From Candidatus Saganbacteria bacterium (GTDB lineage Bacteria; Margulisbacteria; WOR-1; XYC2-FULL-46-14; WPAF01): a stretch of 64,000 bases of DNA. Numbering within the stretch: the first letter of the stretch is position 1; each line of letters starts with the position of its first letter. Where the stretch lies: contig JACRPM010000001.1 of NCBI GenBank assembly GCA_016223205.1, positions 205,130 to 269,129 on the forward strand, written 5' to 3'. This document shows, in pieces, positions 1 to 7,874 of this stretch. The notes below the pieces were generated by a model. The model was given only the letters and a program-made list of their open reading frames with translations, had not been told where the DNA came from and made no database searches. The position numbers and the translations under genes are program-made.

Positions 1-345
1 TTATCCTCAAAAGGCGAATATCTGGGCGGCGCTATAGCCCCGGGGATCGCATTAACCCGGGATATATTGCACGAGCGGACGGCCAAACTGCCGAAAGTAA
101 AGATCGCGCCTCCCCAAAAAGTGATTGGCGATTCTACGGTAGGGGCCCTCAAATCCGGCCTGGTCTACGGCTATGCCGCCCTGGTGGAAGGGATGATCGT
201 TAGATTCAAGGATCAACTGGGAGAAAAAACTAAAGTGATAGCCACCGGGGGCTACGCCGAATTGATAGGGAAATATGCGCGGGGAATTGATATAATTGAC
301 CAAGATTTGACCCTAAAAGGATTAATGGAATGTCTGAAGAATTAA
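1..345 (+). CDS. coaX: Type III pantothenate kinase, C-terminal part (start lies outside window)
   Basis: The reading frame is open from base 1 to the stop at 343-345, giving about 114 C-terminal residues. It shows the GGAIAPG segment, then HERTAKLP and a later GDSTVGALKSG, the order seen in type III pantothenate kinases of the ASKHA fold. The family phosphorylates pantothenate, the first step of coenzyme A synthesis, in the cytoplasm. A TTG at 67 is in frame but is not the real start, because conserved sequence continues upstream of it. The end overlaps the start of lysS by 16 bases, which suggests one transcript. The N-terminal half with the ATP-binding aspartate cannot be seen. Confidence 0.85.
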   Translation, partial: LSSKGEYLGGAIAPGIALTRDILHERTAKLPKVKIAPPQKVIGDSTVGALKSGLVYGYAALVEGMIVRFKDQLGEKTKVIATGGYAELIGKYARGIDIIDQDLTLKGLMECLKN

Positions 346-1868
346 GCGATCTGTTAAAGGTCCGCCGCGAGAAACTCCTGGAATTCAAAGCCCAGGGGAT
401 GGAACCCTTTCCCTATAAATTCGAACGGGATTCGACCGCATCGCAGATCCAGGAAAAATACGGCCATCTCCAGGGACACGACGAAAGCCCCAAGGAAGTT
501 ACCTTTGCCGGAAGGATCATGACCAAGCGCGGCCACGGCAAGGCCTCTTTTGCCACCCTCCAGGACGAATCCGGGCGCCTGCAGATCTATGCCAAGGAAG
601 ACGTTCTGGGGAAAGATAAATATGAACTTTTCCTCAAACTGGACATGGGCGATATCATCGGGGTGACCGGAGTGGTGTTCCGCACCAAGATGGGTGAGCT
701 GACCGTTCGGGTCGATAAATGGACTTTGCTTTGCAAGTCGCTCCATCCTTTGCCCGAAAAATGGCACGGTTTACAAGATAAGGAACTTCGTTACCGCGAA
801 AGATATGTAGACCTCTTGGTTAATCCCGACGTCAAAGATGTTTTCGTCAAGCGCTCCCGCATATTATCCTCTATCAGGAAATTCCTGGAGGGGAGGGGCT
901 TTATGGAAGTGGAGACCCCCTTGCTCCATGTGTTGCAGGGCGGAGCCGCGGCCACTCCTTTTGAGACCTATCACGACGCCTTATCCATGCCGCTTTTTCT
1001 GCGCATAGCGCCGGAGCTTTATTTAAAACGCCTGATCGTGGGAGGTTTTGAGAAGATATTCGAACTGGGCCGGGTCTTCCGCAACGAAGGGATGTCCTTC
1101 AAGCACAATCCGGAGTACACCATGCTCGAGGTCTACGAGGCCTATGCCGATTATCATGACGTGCTGAAAATGACGGAGGAGATGATCTCCACAATCATCA
1201 AGGAAACGACGGGCAAGTTTAATATCGAATACAAAGGTGAAACCATCAACTTCGAGCCCCCATTCAAGAGGATCCCGCTCATTGAGGCCCTCAAACACTT
1301 TGGCAATATCGATATTTCAGGGAAAACCGAAGATCAGATCCGCAAGATCGGGAAAGATAAAGGCATCGAAGGCGCCCTGGAGATAGGAGCGGGCAAGATC
1401 ATCAACGAACTTTATGACAAGTTCGTGGAGCCCAATTTGAGGCAGCCGACCTTCATCGTTGATTATCCCATTGAAACTTCTCCTCTGGCTAAGAAGAAAA
1501 GGGACAACCCCAAATTGGTGGAAAGGTTCGAGCTCATCGTGGCCGGAATGGAGATCGCCAACGCTTTTTCGGAATTGAACGATCCACTGGACCAGCGGGA
1601 AAGGTTCAAGAAACAGGCGGAGCTAAAAGCCGCAGGGGATGTGGAAGCCGAATCCATGGACGAGGATTTCCTGCGCGCCCTCGAATATGGAATGCCTCCC
1701 GCCGGAGGATTGGGTGTGGGCATCGACCGGCTGGTGATGCTGGCGACAGACTCCCCCTCGATCCGCGATGTCTTATTTTTTCCTCACATGAAACCGATAT
1801 CCAAGGTGGTGGAGTCCGAAGAGATGGAGATCCTGGACCAGAGTGAAAGTAAAAGAAAAACTAAATAA
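330..1868 (+). CDS. lysS: Lysyl-tRNA synthetase, class II
   Basis: This 512-residue protein charges tRNA-Lys with lysine in the cytoplasm. It has the class II layout: an N-terminal OB-fold anticodon-binding domain (about residues 55-150), then the catalytic domain with motif 2 FRNEGMSFKHNPEYTMLE near residue 249 and motif 3 GLGVGIDRLVML near residue 461. Length is normal for bacterial LysS. The ATG at 330 lies inside coaX, and the 3' end overlaps metF by 26 bases. Expression is therefore probably coupled along a coaX-lysS-metF unit. No unusual residues were noticed. Confidence 0.97.
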   Translation: MSEELSDLLKVRREKLLEFKAQGMEPFPYKFERDSTASQIQEKYGHLQGHDESPKEVTFAGRIMTKRGHGKASFATLQDESGRLQIYAKEDVLGKDKYELFLKLDMGDIIGVTGVVFRTKMGELTVRVDKWTLLCKSLHPLPEKWHGLQDKELRYRERYVDLLVNPDVKDVFVKRSRILSSIRKFLEGRGFMEVETPLLHVLQGGAAATPFETYHDALSMPLFLRIAPELYLKRLIVGGFEKIFELGRVFRNEGMSFKHNPEYTMLEVYEAYADYHDVLKMTEEMISTIIKETTGKFNIEYKGETINFEPPFKRIPLIEALKHFGNIDISGKTEDQIRKIGKDKGIEGALEIGAGKIINELYDKFVEPNLRQPTFIVDYPIETSPLAKKKRDNPKLVERFELIVAGMEIANAFSELNDPLDQRERFKKQAELKAAGDVEAESMDEDFLRALEYGMPPAGGLGVGIDRLVMLATDSPSIRDVLFFPHMKPISKVVESEEMEILDQSESKRKTK

Positions 1869-2679
1869 AGGCCGACCCACAATATCCTTCGAATTCTTCC
1901 CCCCCAAGACCGAAGAACAGGAAAAGCATCTCTTTGAAGTGCTGGTGGAACTCCAGGCCTTTAAGCCGGATTTCGCCTCGGTTACCTATGGGGCCCTGGG
2001 CACCACCCGGGAAAGATCTTTCCATTGGATAAAGGTGATAAAAGAAAAATTCAAGATCGAACCGGTGGCGCATTTAACCTGCGTAGCGGCGACCAAAGAT
2101 AGCATTGCTGTCCAGCTCAACGAGCTGGAAGGGATGGGGGTCGAGAACATCCTGGCCCTGCGGGGCGATCCGCCGGAGGGCGCGACCGATTTTACTCCTC
2201 CGCCCGATGGGTTCCGTTTTGCCAAAGAACTGGCGGCGTTCATCAAGAAGAATAAACCGAGCTTTTGCCTGGGGGTGGCGGGTTTTCCCGAGGACCAGAC
2301 CAAGATCGGGTATTTAAAGGAGAAGATCGCGGCGGGCGGGGAATATGTGATCACCCAGCTGTTCTTTGATAACCGTTATTATTTTGATTTTGTGGAAAAC
2401 TGCCGGAAAGCCGGGATCGTTGCGCCGATCATTCCCGGCATCATGCCTATTGTCAGCTTAAAGCAGATAAAAAAGATGACCAAGATCTGCGGAGCGAGCA
2501 TTCCGGTTGAATTGTTCGATCGGCTGGAAGCCCCAAATGCGGACGTTGAGGCATTAGGAGTGGAATACGCCATTGCCCAATGCCGCGAGCTTTTAAATAA
2601 TGGTGTTCCCGGCATCCATTTCTTCGTCATGAACCAGTCGGGGCCTATATCCTCCATCCTAAAGAATTTATCCTTTTAA
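1843..2679 (+). CDS. metF: Methylenetetrahydrofolate reductase
   Basis: The 278-residue protein matches MetF, the FAD-dependent TIM-barrel enzyme that reduces 5,10-methylene-THF to 5-methyl-THF for methionine synthesis. Visible motifs are SFEFFPPKTEE at the N-terminus, VTYGALGTTRERS, an LALRGDPPEG flavin/folate segment, and the C-terminal GIHFFVMNQ. The start is a GTG at 1843 inside lysS (26-base overlap). This is the only start that keeps the whole conserved N-terminus. Length fits the short bacterial form. The regulatory C-terminal domain of eukaryotic MTHFR is absent, as expected. Confidence 0.95.
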   Translation: MKVKEKLNKGRPTISFEFFPPKTEEQEKHLFEVLVELQAFKPDFASVTYGALGTTRERSFHWIKVIKEKFKIEPVAHLTCVAATKDSIAVQLNELEGMGVENILALRGDPPEGATDFTPPPDGFRFAKELAAFIKKNKPSFCLGVAGFPEDQTKIGYLKEKIAAGGEYVITQLFFDNRYYFDFVENCRKAGIVAPIIPGIMPIVSLKQIKKMTKICGASIPVELFDRLEAPNADVEALGVEYAIAQCRELLNNGVPGIHFFVMNQSGPISSILKNLSF

Positions 2680-2725
2680 CTGAAATTATTTAACCTTACT
2701 TACGAAAACCATACAGGCGATAAGT

Positions 2726-5017
2726 ATGCCTATTATCGGAGCTAAATCACCAAAAAACGTGTTCCCTGCACCCCCTCGGGCCGTAAGGCCCGGACAGCAG
2801 CGGGCTATACAAGAGCTGGTCAAATGGGCCAGTGATCCGCGCCTATTTTTTGCCGTAAGCGCTCCTCCCGCCTCACCCGACTTTAGAAGGTTTGAAGCTC
2901 TAAAAGAAAAACTTAGACAGGGTTATTTGCATCCTGAAGGCGGACTTCAACAGGAACTTACTGCGTCTTTACCCGATTTTACGCCTTTAGATCACCTGCA
3001 TCACATGGCCAATTACGCCCATGCCGGCAAACCCCGGGATACCGGCGAACCTTATATTATCCATCCTTATGAGGTCTGTGAAGCAATGGCGAATGACGGC
3101 TTGATCGAGATAGTATCCCAAGCGGGAGGGATGGGACATGATGTTGTCGAAGAGACCGAGAATTGGTCGGAGGCCAATCGGATCTTGCCGGAAGATATAA
3201 GATTTGATCTGGTATCGAAAGGGGTTGAGGCGGGCACCGCCAAGGAAATAGCCGACCTGATAGACGGGCTGACCAAGGTCAGGAAATGGGGGAGATCCAG
3301 GACCAATCGCCTGGTGCAAAGCCACATGAAAATGATCGAGATCACCCGGCATGATCCCCGGGTGATGATCATCAAATTGTACGACCGCCTTTGTAATTCG
3401 CGATCTTTTAACCGGATCGATAAAGAAAAAGCAAAAAGGATCGCGCAGGAAACATTGGACATTATGGTGCCGTTCGCCAAGGGATTGGGTATGTGGGAGC
3501 TAAGACGGGAGCTTATGGAGAACTCTTTTGAGGTCCTTTATGAGGAATATGCTACGATAAAAGCTTTTGTTGAAAAAAGGATAGAACGCGATAAAAAAGC
3601 TATCGAGGACGCCAAAGCGCGCCTGGCACAAATGTTCGGCTCCGAGAACGTCCGCTATACCCCCAGATCGGCGGCAGAAATATTTGACCAGTATTTAGCT
3701 ATTAAGAAGAAAAAGCCGGCGGAAGAAGTGGACCTGGAAGTTTTGATCAAGGGTATTCACAGCTTTGCGGTAGTCCGGGAGAACAATGACGCTTGTTTTG
3801 GGGCGTTGGGAACACTGCATTCCCCCGACTGCGGGTTTATACCTGTGCCGGAAACTTTTGTTGATCATATTGCCGAACCCACCGAAAATCTTTACGAAGC
3901 ACTGCATGACATTGTGGTGGTCCCGCACCTCGGCCATGTTCTGGTCAAGATCATGACGCCGGCGATGGAAAGATTGTCCCGGCTGGGAGCGGTGAGCTTT
4001 TATGACCCCCGGCATCCTAATCCGCAATGGTATAAGAAGATAATCGATTCTTACCCCTGGTTGAAACAATATGTGGACGATCTGCGAAGCCGCGGAAAGA
4101 TGACCGAACATGATATCCGCGAAGCCACTCAAGGGGCCGTTTCCTACATGTTTGTTTTTACCCCGATGGGAGAAGCCATAAAGATCCGTTTTGATTCAAC
4201 TGTGCTGGACTTTGCTTTTAGGGTCCACAAGAAGCTGGGATTAAAAGCCATCGGGGCCCGGGTGATGAGAAGGAGAAGAGCTTTTGTCGCAGGTTTGGAT
4301 TTTCAGCTTTCTTCAGGAGATCAAGTAGAGGTGATCCGTGATCCCAATTTGCAAAGGCAATTGACCGATCTGCAGAAAGTCCGAACCGACCGCGCCAAAA
4401 GAGCGATCCGCTCGTATTTAAGATCGAAAGAGCGCAGCCAACTGGTCAGCGAGGGAGCCAATGCCATTTCAAAGGAAATGGAAAAGTTGGGACTGTATCT
4501 GTCTTTTGAAGATCTAAGCAGCGCAGAATTCAGGTCGTTTCGCGCTCGATTGTTGGCCTTTTGTCCCTCCTTTCCACAAAAAGAAGGGGAAAAAGGCACC
4601 AGACAGAAGGCGAAAACCCTGGCCGATGTCGCTTATCTGGTCGCCATCGGCGAGAACTTCAAATCGGAGGAAGCTTCCGCGCCGCAGGTTATCGCTTTGA
4701 GCTTAAAGTCATATCTTGACCGACTGGATCAATATTCTAGAAAGAATCCCGAAAAAGCAAGGATCTTTTCAATAAGATTTGAATTGCCTAATCGACCGGG
4801 GATCTGGGCGGCGGTTTCTTCGGGAATTGCCAGTTTAAATCTGGATATACCGGGGAATAAGGTCCGTTATAAGATCGAGGATGGGGTAAAAATAGCTGAT
4901 CTGACACTTGAGGTGGAGATCTTCAATGACGTTCATAAACTTCAAGTTAAAAAAATTATCAGGGATATTAACGCGGCGGTTCTATCTACCTCCGACGACC
5001 AGGCCGGGGATCCTTAA
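2726..5017 (+). CDS. RelA/SpoT-like protein: HD hydrolase, degenerate synthetase, TGS and ACT domains
   Basis: This 763-residue protein has the long RSH domain order. An N-terminal extension of about 80 residues is followed by an HD hydrolase region with YIIHPYE (near 112), GHDVVEETE (near 137) and KLYDRLCNSRSF (near 217), so the metal ligands H, HD and D are all visible. The region matching the (p)ppGpp synthetase aligns as DHIAEPTENLYEALH (about 380-394) and VLVKIMT (about 404). The usual VEVQIRT-type catalytic Glu and Gln are Leu and Lys here, and the aspartate/arginine of the YDLIAIR-type motif are missing. A TGS domain (YMFVFTPMGEAIKIRF) and a C-terminal ACT domain (RFELPNRPGIW) follow. 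Inference: it may hydrolyse alarmone but probably does not make it. The 3' end overlaps tldD head-on by 36 bases. Confidence 0.85.
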   Translation: MPIIGAKSPKNVFPAPPRAVRPGQQRAIQELVKWASDPRLFFAVSAPPASPDFRRFEALKEKLRQGYLHPEGGLQQELTASLPDFTPLDHLHHMANYAHAGKPRDTGEPYIIHPYEVCEAMANDGLIEIVSQAGGMGHDVVEETENWSEANRILPEDIRFDLVSKGVEAGTAKEIADLIDGLTKVRKWGRSRTNRLVQSHMKMIEITRHDPRVMIIKLYDRLCNSRSFNRIDKEKAKRIAQETLDIMVPFAKGLGMWELRRELMENSFEVLYEEYATIKAFVEKRIERDKKAIEDAKARLAQMFGSENVRYTPRSAAEIFDQYLAIKKKKPAEEVDLEVLIKGIHSFAVVRENNDACFGALGTLHSPDCGFIPVPETFVDHIAEPTENLYEALHDIVVVPHLGHVLVKIMTPAMERLSRLGAVSFYDPRHPNPQWYKKIIDSYPWLKQYVDDLRSRGKMTEHDIREATQGAVSYMFVFTPMGEAIKIRFDSTVLDFAFRVHKKLGLKAIGARVMRRRRAFVAGLDFQLSSGDQVEVIRDPNLQRQLTDLQKVRTDRAKRAIRSYLRSKERSQLVSEGANAISKEMEKLGLYLSFEDLSSAEFRSFRARLLAFCPSFPQKEGEKGTRQKAKTLADVAYLVAIGENFKSEEASAPQVIALSLKSYLDRLDQYSRKNPEKARIFSIRFELPNRPGIWAAVSSGIASLNLDIPGNKVRYKIEDGVKIADLTLEVEIFNDVHKLQVKKIIRDINAAVLSTSDDQAGDP

Positions 5018-6355
5018 GGTCGGCTGGGCGTCGGCGACCGGGACATGATCGTATTTGCCGCAAACTCCCACTTGAAATTCCAGATCCGTTCCAACCAGGT
5101 CAATGATCTCCAAAACTTTAGGGCCGTTGCCGGTCAAGACCGCGCCGCGGACCGGATGTGAGATCTTTCCGTTCTCTATCAAATAACCTTCGGTTACTTC
5201 AAAAACAAAATCACCGTTGGTGACGTTAACTTCCCCTCCGCCCATCCTCTTGACCAAAAGGCCCGACTTAATGGAAGAGATGATATCATCCGGCGAGGTT
5301 TTACCGGGGGCGATCAGGGTATTGGCCATGCGGGGGACGGGTTTGGTGCGGAAGGATTCTCTTCGTCCATGGCCGGAAGAAAGAAGACCCAAAGCTTTTG
5401 AATTGTAGCGATCGCTTAAATAATTCTTGAGAATGCCGTTCTCGATCAGGATATTAGTTTTTGAGGGTGTCCCTTCGTCATCAAAGTTATAGGAGCCGAA
5501 TTTCCCGGGAAGCGACGGGTCGTCTACCACCGTCACCAGCTCCGCTGCCACTTTTTGTCCCAGCTTTCCGGTAAAGACCGAGGTTCCCTTGAGGATAAAG
5601 TCCGCTTCGAGCGAATGTCCGCAGGCCTCATGGATCATGGTCCCGCCGGCGGAAGATGAAAGAATTACCGGCATTTGGCCGGAAGGGGCGTGCCGGGCGG
5701 TGAGCATAAGCAGGGCTCGCTCCGCGGCTTTACTGGCCATTTTTTCTGGAGGGTGTTCTTCTATCAGTTCAAAGCCGACCGAGCCGCCGGGGGCTTCGTA
5801 GCCGGTCTGTAGGGTCACTCCGTCGGAAGCAATGACATTCACATAATAACGGGTCGAGAAGCGCTGGTCTTCCACATAAATGCCGTCCGAATTGACGATA
5901 GTCAAGGCCTGGGTGGTATCGCTATAACGGGCGGAAACCTGCTTGATCTTTTCACCGAATGAGCGGGCGGTCTTATTCAATATCTCGACGACTTGGACTT
6001 TTTCTTCTATCGGGACCTCATGGGGGCGCCGTTTAACGGCGGGCAGGGCAGGTATTTGTGGGACCAAAGGCGGCAATTTGAGATTTATGCTCCCGTTGAT
6101 GCCCGAAGCCGCGGAAAGTGCGGCCTGTTTTAATCCGAAAAAGGAAAGATCGGTCGTGCAGGCATAGCCGGTCTCCCTGCCCAACATCACGCGGATGCCG
6201 CAACCGGCTTCGGTCCCCAAGATTATCTTTTCGAGCCGGTTATCTTCCAATCCCACCGAGGTAGAATTCTTCTCTTCCAAAAAGATCTCCGCGAACTCCG
6301 CGCCGGTCTTCAGGGCTTCTTGGAGGATCTCTTCCAGTTGTTGTTTGGATAACAT
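4982..6355 (-). CDS. tldD: Metalloprotease TldD family protein
   Basis: This 457-residue protein carries the TldD hallmark HEACGHSLEADF, an HExxxH zinc motif. TldD forms a heterodimer with TldE (PmbA) that trims peptides and helps mature modified peptides or degrade CcdA in E. coli. The central DDEGTPS segment and the C-terminal GPKVLEIIDLVG region also fit the family. I chose the ATG at 6355 (MLSKQQLEEIL). A GTG at 6379 is also in frame with AAGGAA upstream, but a TATAAT lies at 6363-6368, inside that extension and 7 bases before the ATG. The TldE partner is not adjacent; a homologue lies at 29036-30376. Confidence 0.92.
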   Translation of the reverse strand: MLSKQQLEEILQEALKTGAEFAEIFLEEKNSTSVGLEDNRLEKIILGTEAGCGIRVMLGRETGYACTTDLSFFGLKQAALSAASGINGSINLKLPPLVPQIPALPAVKRRPHEVPIEEKVQVVEILNKTARSFGEKIKQVSARYSDTTQALTIVNSDGIYVEDQRFSTRYYVNVIASDGVTLQTGYEAPGGSVGFELIEEHPPEKMASKAAERALLMLTARHAPSGQMPVILSSSAGGTMIHEACGHSLEADFILKGTSVFTGKLGQKVAAELVTVVDDPSLPGKFGSYNFDDEGTPSKTNILIENGILKNYLSDRYNSKALGLLSSGHGRRESFRTKPVPRMANTLIAPGKTSPDDIISSIKSGLLVKRMGGGEVNVTNGDFVFEVTEGYLIENGKISHPVRGAVLTGNGPKVLEIIDLVGTDLEFQVGVCGKYDHVPVADAQPTLRIPGLVVGGR

Positions 6356-6362
6356 TGCGGTG

Positions 6363-6368
6363 ATTATA
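6363..6368 (-). promoter_or_regulatory. -10 box 7 bases before the tldD ATG
   Basis: TATAAT is read on the minus strand and ends 7 bases before the ATG at 6355. No convincing -35 hexamer lies 16-18 bases upstream. Spacing fits a leaderless transcript if this box is used. The competing start is GTG 6379, which would put the box inside the gene. Confidence 0.4.
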
Positions 6369-6379
6369 GCATTTTCCAC

Positions 6380-6753
6380 GCAATTTCCTTTTCTTTTTTG
6401 GCATTGCCCAAAAAAGAAACAAAAAAAGCTAGCAGGGGCTCCGCCCCTTGCAACCCCGTGATAGGGACTCCGTCCCTACTACCCTGTGTTCAAGGAATAA
6501 ATATTAGGCTATCCTCATCCCTTGGCTCCCTGATAGCTTCTTCTATTTCTTTCCCCCTTCTCCTTTCAAAGGAGAAGGGGGATCAAGGGGGTTGAGGATA
6601 TTCTAGTGTCGCATTCCTTATTGTATTTTCTCAGGGGTGCAGGGGACGGAGTCCCCGCCTCGGGGGCGTAGTCCGCCGCGGCGGACACGAGATTCTTTTG
6701 CTTCTTTTCTTGGCGATCCAAGAAAAGAAGAGAAAAATGCGTCGAGAATCTGA
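6380..6753. repeat. Gene-free stretch packed with seven hairpins
   Basis: This stretch between the divergent tldD and dprA holds no credible gene. It contains perfect or near-perfect inverted repeats at 6390-6419 (T-rich/A-rich 12-bp stem), 6432-6451, 6462-6478 (TAGGGAC/GTCCCTA), 6553-6581 (CCCCCTTCTCCTT paired with its complement, a 13-bp stem around a three-base loop), 6642-6656 (GGGGAC/GTCCCC), 6671-6686 (GTCCGCCG palindrome) and 6701-6730 (CTTCTTTTCTTGG, 13 bp, CGAT loop). The first and last have the same design, pyrimidine-GG-loop-CC-purine, and flank the others. It looks like nested dispersed palindromic repeats rather than a single terminator. Confidence 0.75.
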
Positions 6754-6759
6754 TAAAAT
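6754..6759 (+). promoter_or_regulatory. -10-like box 7 bases before the dprA ATG
   Basis: TAAAAT ends 7 bases before the ATG at 6767. No Shine-Dalgarno sequence lies between them and no clear -35 is seen. Confidence 0.35.
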
Positions 6760-6766
6760 TGGAAAA

Positions 6767-7864
6767 ATGACAAATTTAAAGTATTGGTTGGCTATAAATA
6801 ACATAACTAATTTGGGCCCAGTTACCATTAATAAACTTTGGGAGCATTTTGGTGACATAAAGACAGTTTGGGAAGCAAGCAAGGGCGACATACAAAAGAT
6901 TGAAGGATTGAGCAAACCGGCAGTAGCGGCTTTTCTAGAGAAAAGGGATAAGATCGATCTAGAGGAACAGCCCGATTTGATCAGAAAGAATAATGTTAAA
7001 GTAATCACTATTGAGGAAGAAAACTACCCCGCCAATCTAAAGAACATCTATGCCCCTCCTCCGGTACTCTACATCAAAGGTTCATTATTCAAAGCGGACG
7101 AAAAGGCCTTGGCGATCGTGGGGACTCGCCGGGCTTCGAGCTATGGGCTGGAGATCGCAAAAAGATTGGCATTTGAACTGGCGGGATTGGGGATAACGAT
7201 AGTGTCAGGTTTGGCTTCGGGAGTGGATACTGCCGCTCATAAAGGGGCGTTGGAGGCCAAGGGCAGGACCTTGGCGATATTTGGCTGCGGGGTGGATATG
7301 ATCTTTCCCGCAGAGAATAGAGAGCTGGCTAAAGAGATAGAATCCTCGGGCGCCTGCGTTTCAGAGTTTCCCATGGGTGCTCGGACCGAAAAGGGCAATT
7401 TCCCGAGAAGGAATCGGATCATCTCCGGTCTAACGCTTGGAACTATTGTGGTTGAAGGAAATTATGACAGCGGGGCCATGATCACCGCCAAAGACGCCCT
7501 GGAACAAGGCCGTGAGGTCTTTGCCGTCCCGGGTAACGTGGAGGCCGATCAATCTAAAGGCCCGCATTGGCTCATTAAGCAGGGGGCTAAACTGGTGGAG
7601 TCGGTAGATGATATTCTTTCCGAACTGGAACATATTCTGGGACCGTATAAGATCCGTCCCCGGATAAAGGAAAAAAAAGACCTGTCAGGTCTGTCGGGTG
7701 ATGAAAAACGGATCGTGGAGGCCTTGGTTTCAGAGCCCAGACATATTGATCAGTTAGCCAATTCCCTGAAAATGGAAGTTCAAAGCGTTTCCAGCCTGCT
7801 TATGATGCTCGAGCTTAAGAACTTCATAAAACCACTTCCGGGTAAATTCTACACTGTGTTATAA
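6767..7864 (+). CDS. dprA: DNA-processing protein DprA
   Basis: The 365-residue protein is DprA, which loads RecA onto incoming single-stranded DNA during natural transformation. An N-terminal helical region is followed by the Rossmann-like core: LAIVGTRRASSYG, IVSGLASGVDTAAHKGAL, FPRRNRIISGL and a GAMITAKDALEQGREVFAVPG segment. The C-terminus (about residues 310-365) has the winged-helix domain seen in many DprA proteins. The frame is open further upstream to 6698, but that part would encode the 6701-6730 hairpin. The ATG at 6767 gives the conserved N-terminus MTNLKYWLAI. The comF gene at 61946-62569 is a second competence-type gene in the window. Confidence 0.93.
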   Translation: MTNLKYWLAINNITNLGPVTINKLWEHFGDIKTVWEASKGDIQKIEGLSKPAVAAFLEKRDKIDLEEQPDLIRKNNVKVITIEEENYPANLKNIYAPPPVLYIKGSLFKADEKALAIVGTRRASSYGLEIAKRLAFELAGLGITIVSGLASGVDTAAHKGALEAKGRTLAIFGCGVDMIFPAENRELAKEIESSGACVSEFPMGARTEKGNFPRRNRIISGLTLGTIVVEGNYDSGAMITAKDALEQGREVFAVPGNVEADQSKGPHWLIKQGAKLVESVDDILSELEHILGPYKIRPRIKEKKDLSGLSGDEKRIVEALVSEPRHIDQLANSLKMEVQSVSSLLMMLELKNFIKPLPGKFYTVL

Positions 7865-7865
7865 T
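7860..7865 (+). promoter_or_regulatory. -10 box 9 bases before the MgtE-like gene start
   Basis: TATAAT spans the dprA stop codon and ends 9 bases before the ATG at 7875. There is no Shine-Dalgarno sequence, so a transcript from here would start only two or three bases ahead of the ATG. Confidence 0.45.
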
Positions 7866-7874
7866 CATTAAAGC

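Noticed and set aside
2765..2790. CGGGCC-GTAA-GGCCCG hairpin in the SpoT-like gene as a copy of the repeat family
   Set aside because: Different loop, no bulge; a single GC-rich palindrome in the coding extension.
6698..6766. Longer dprA start at 6698
   Set aside because: It would translate the 6701-6730 hairpin and adds no conserved sequence.
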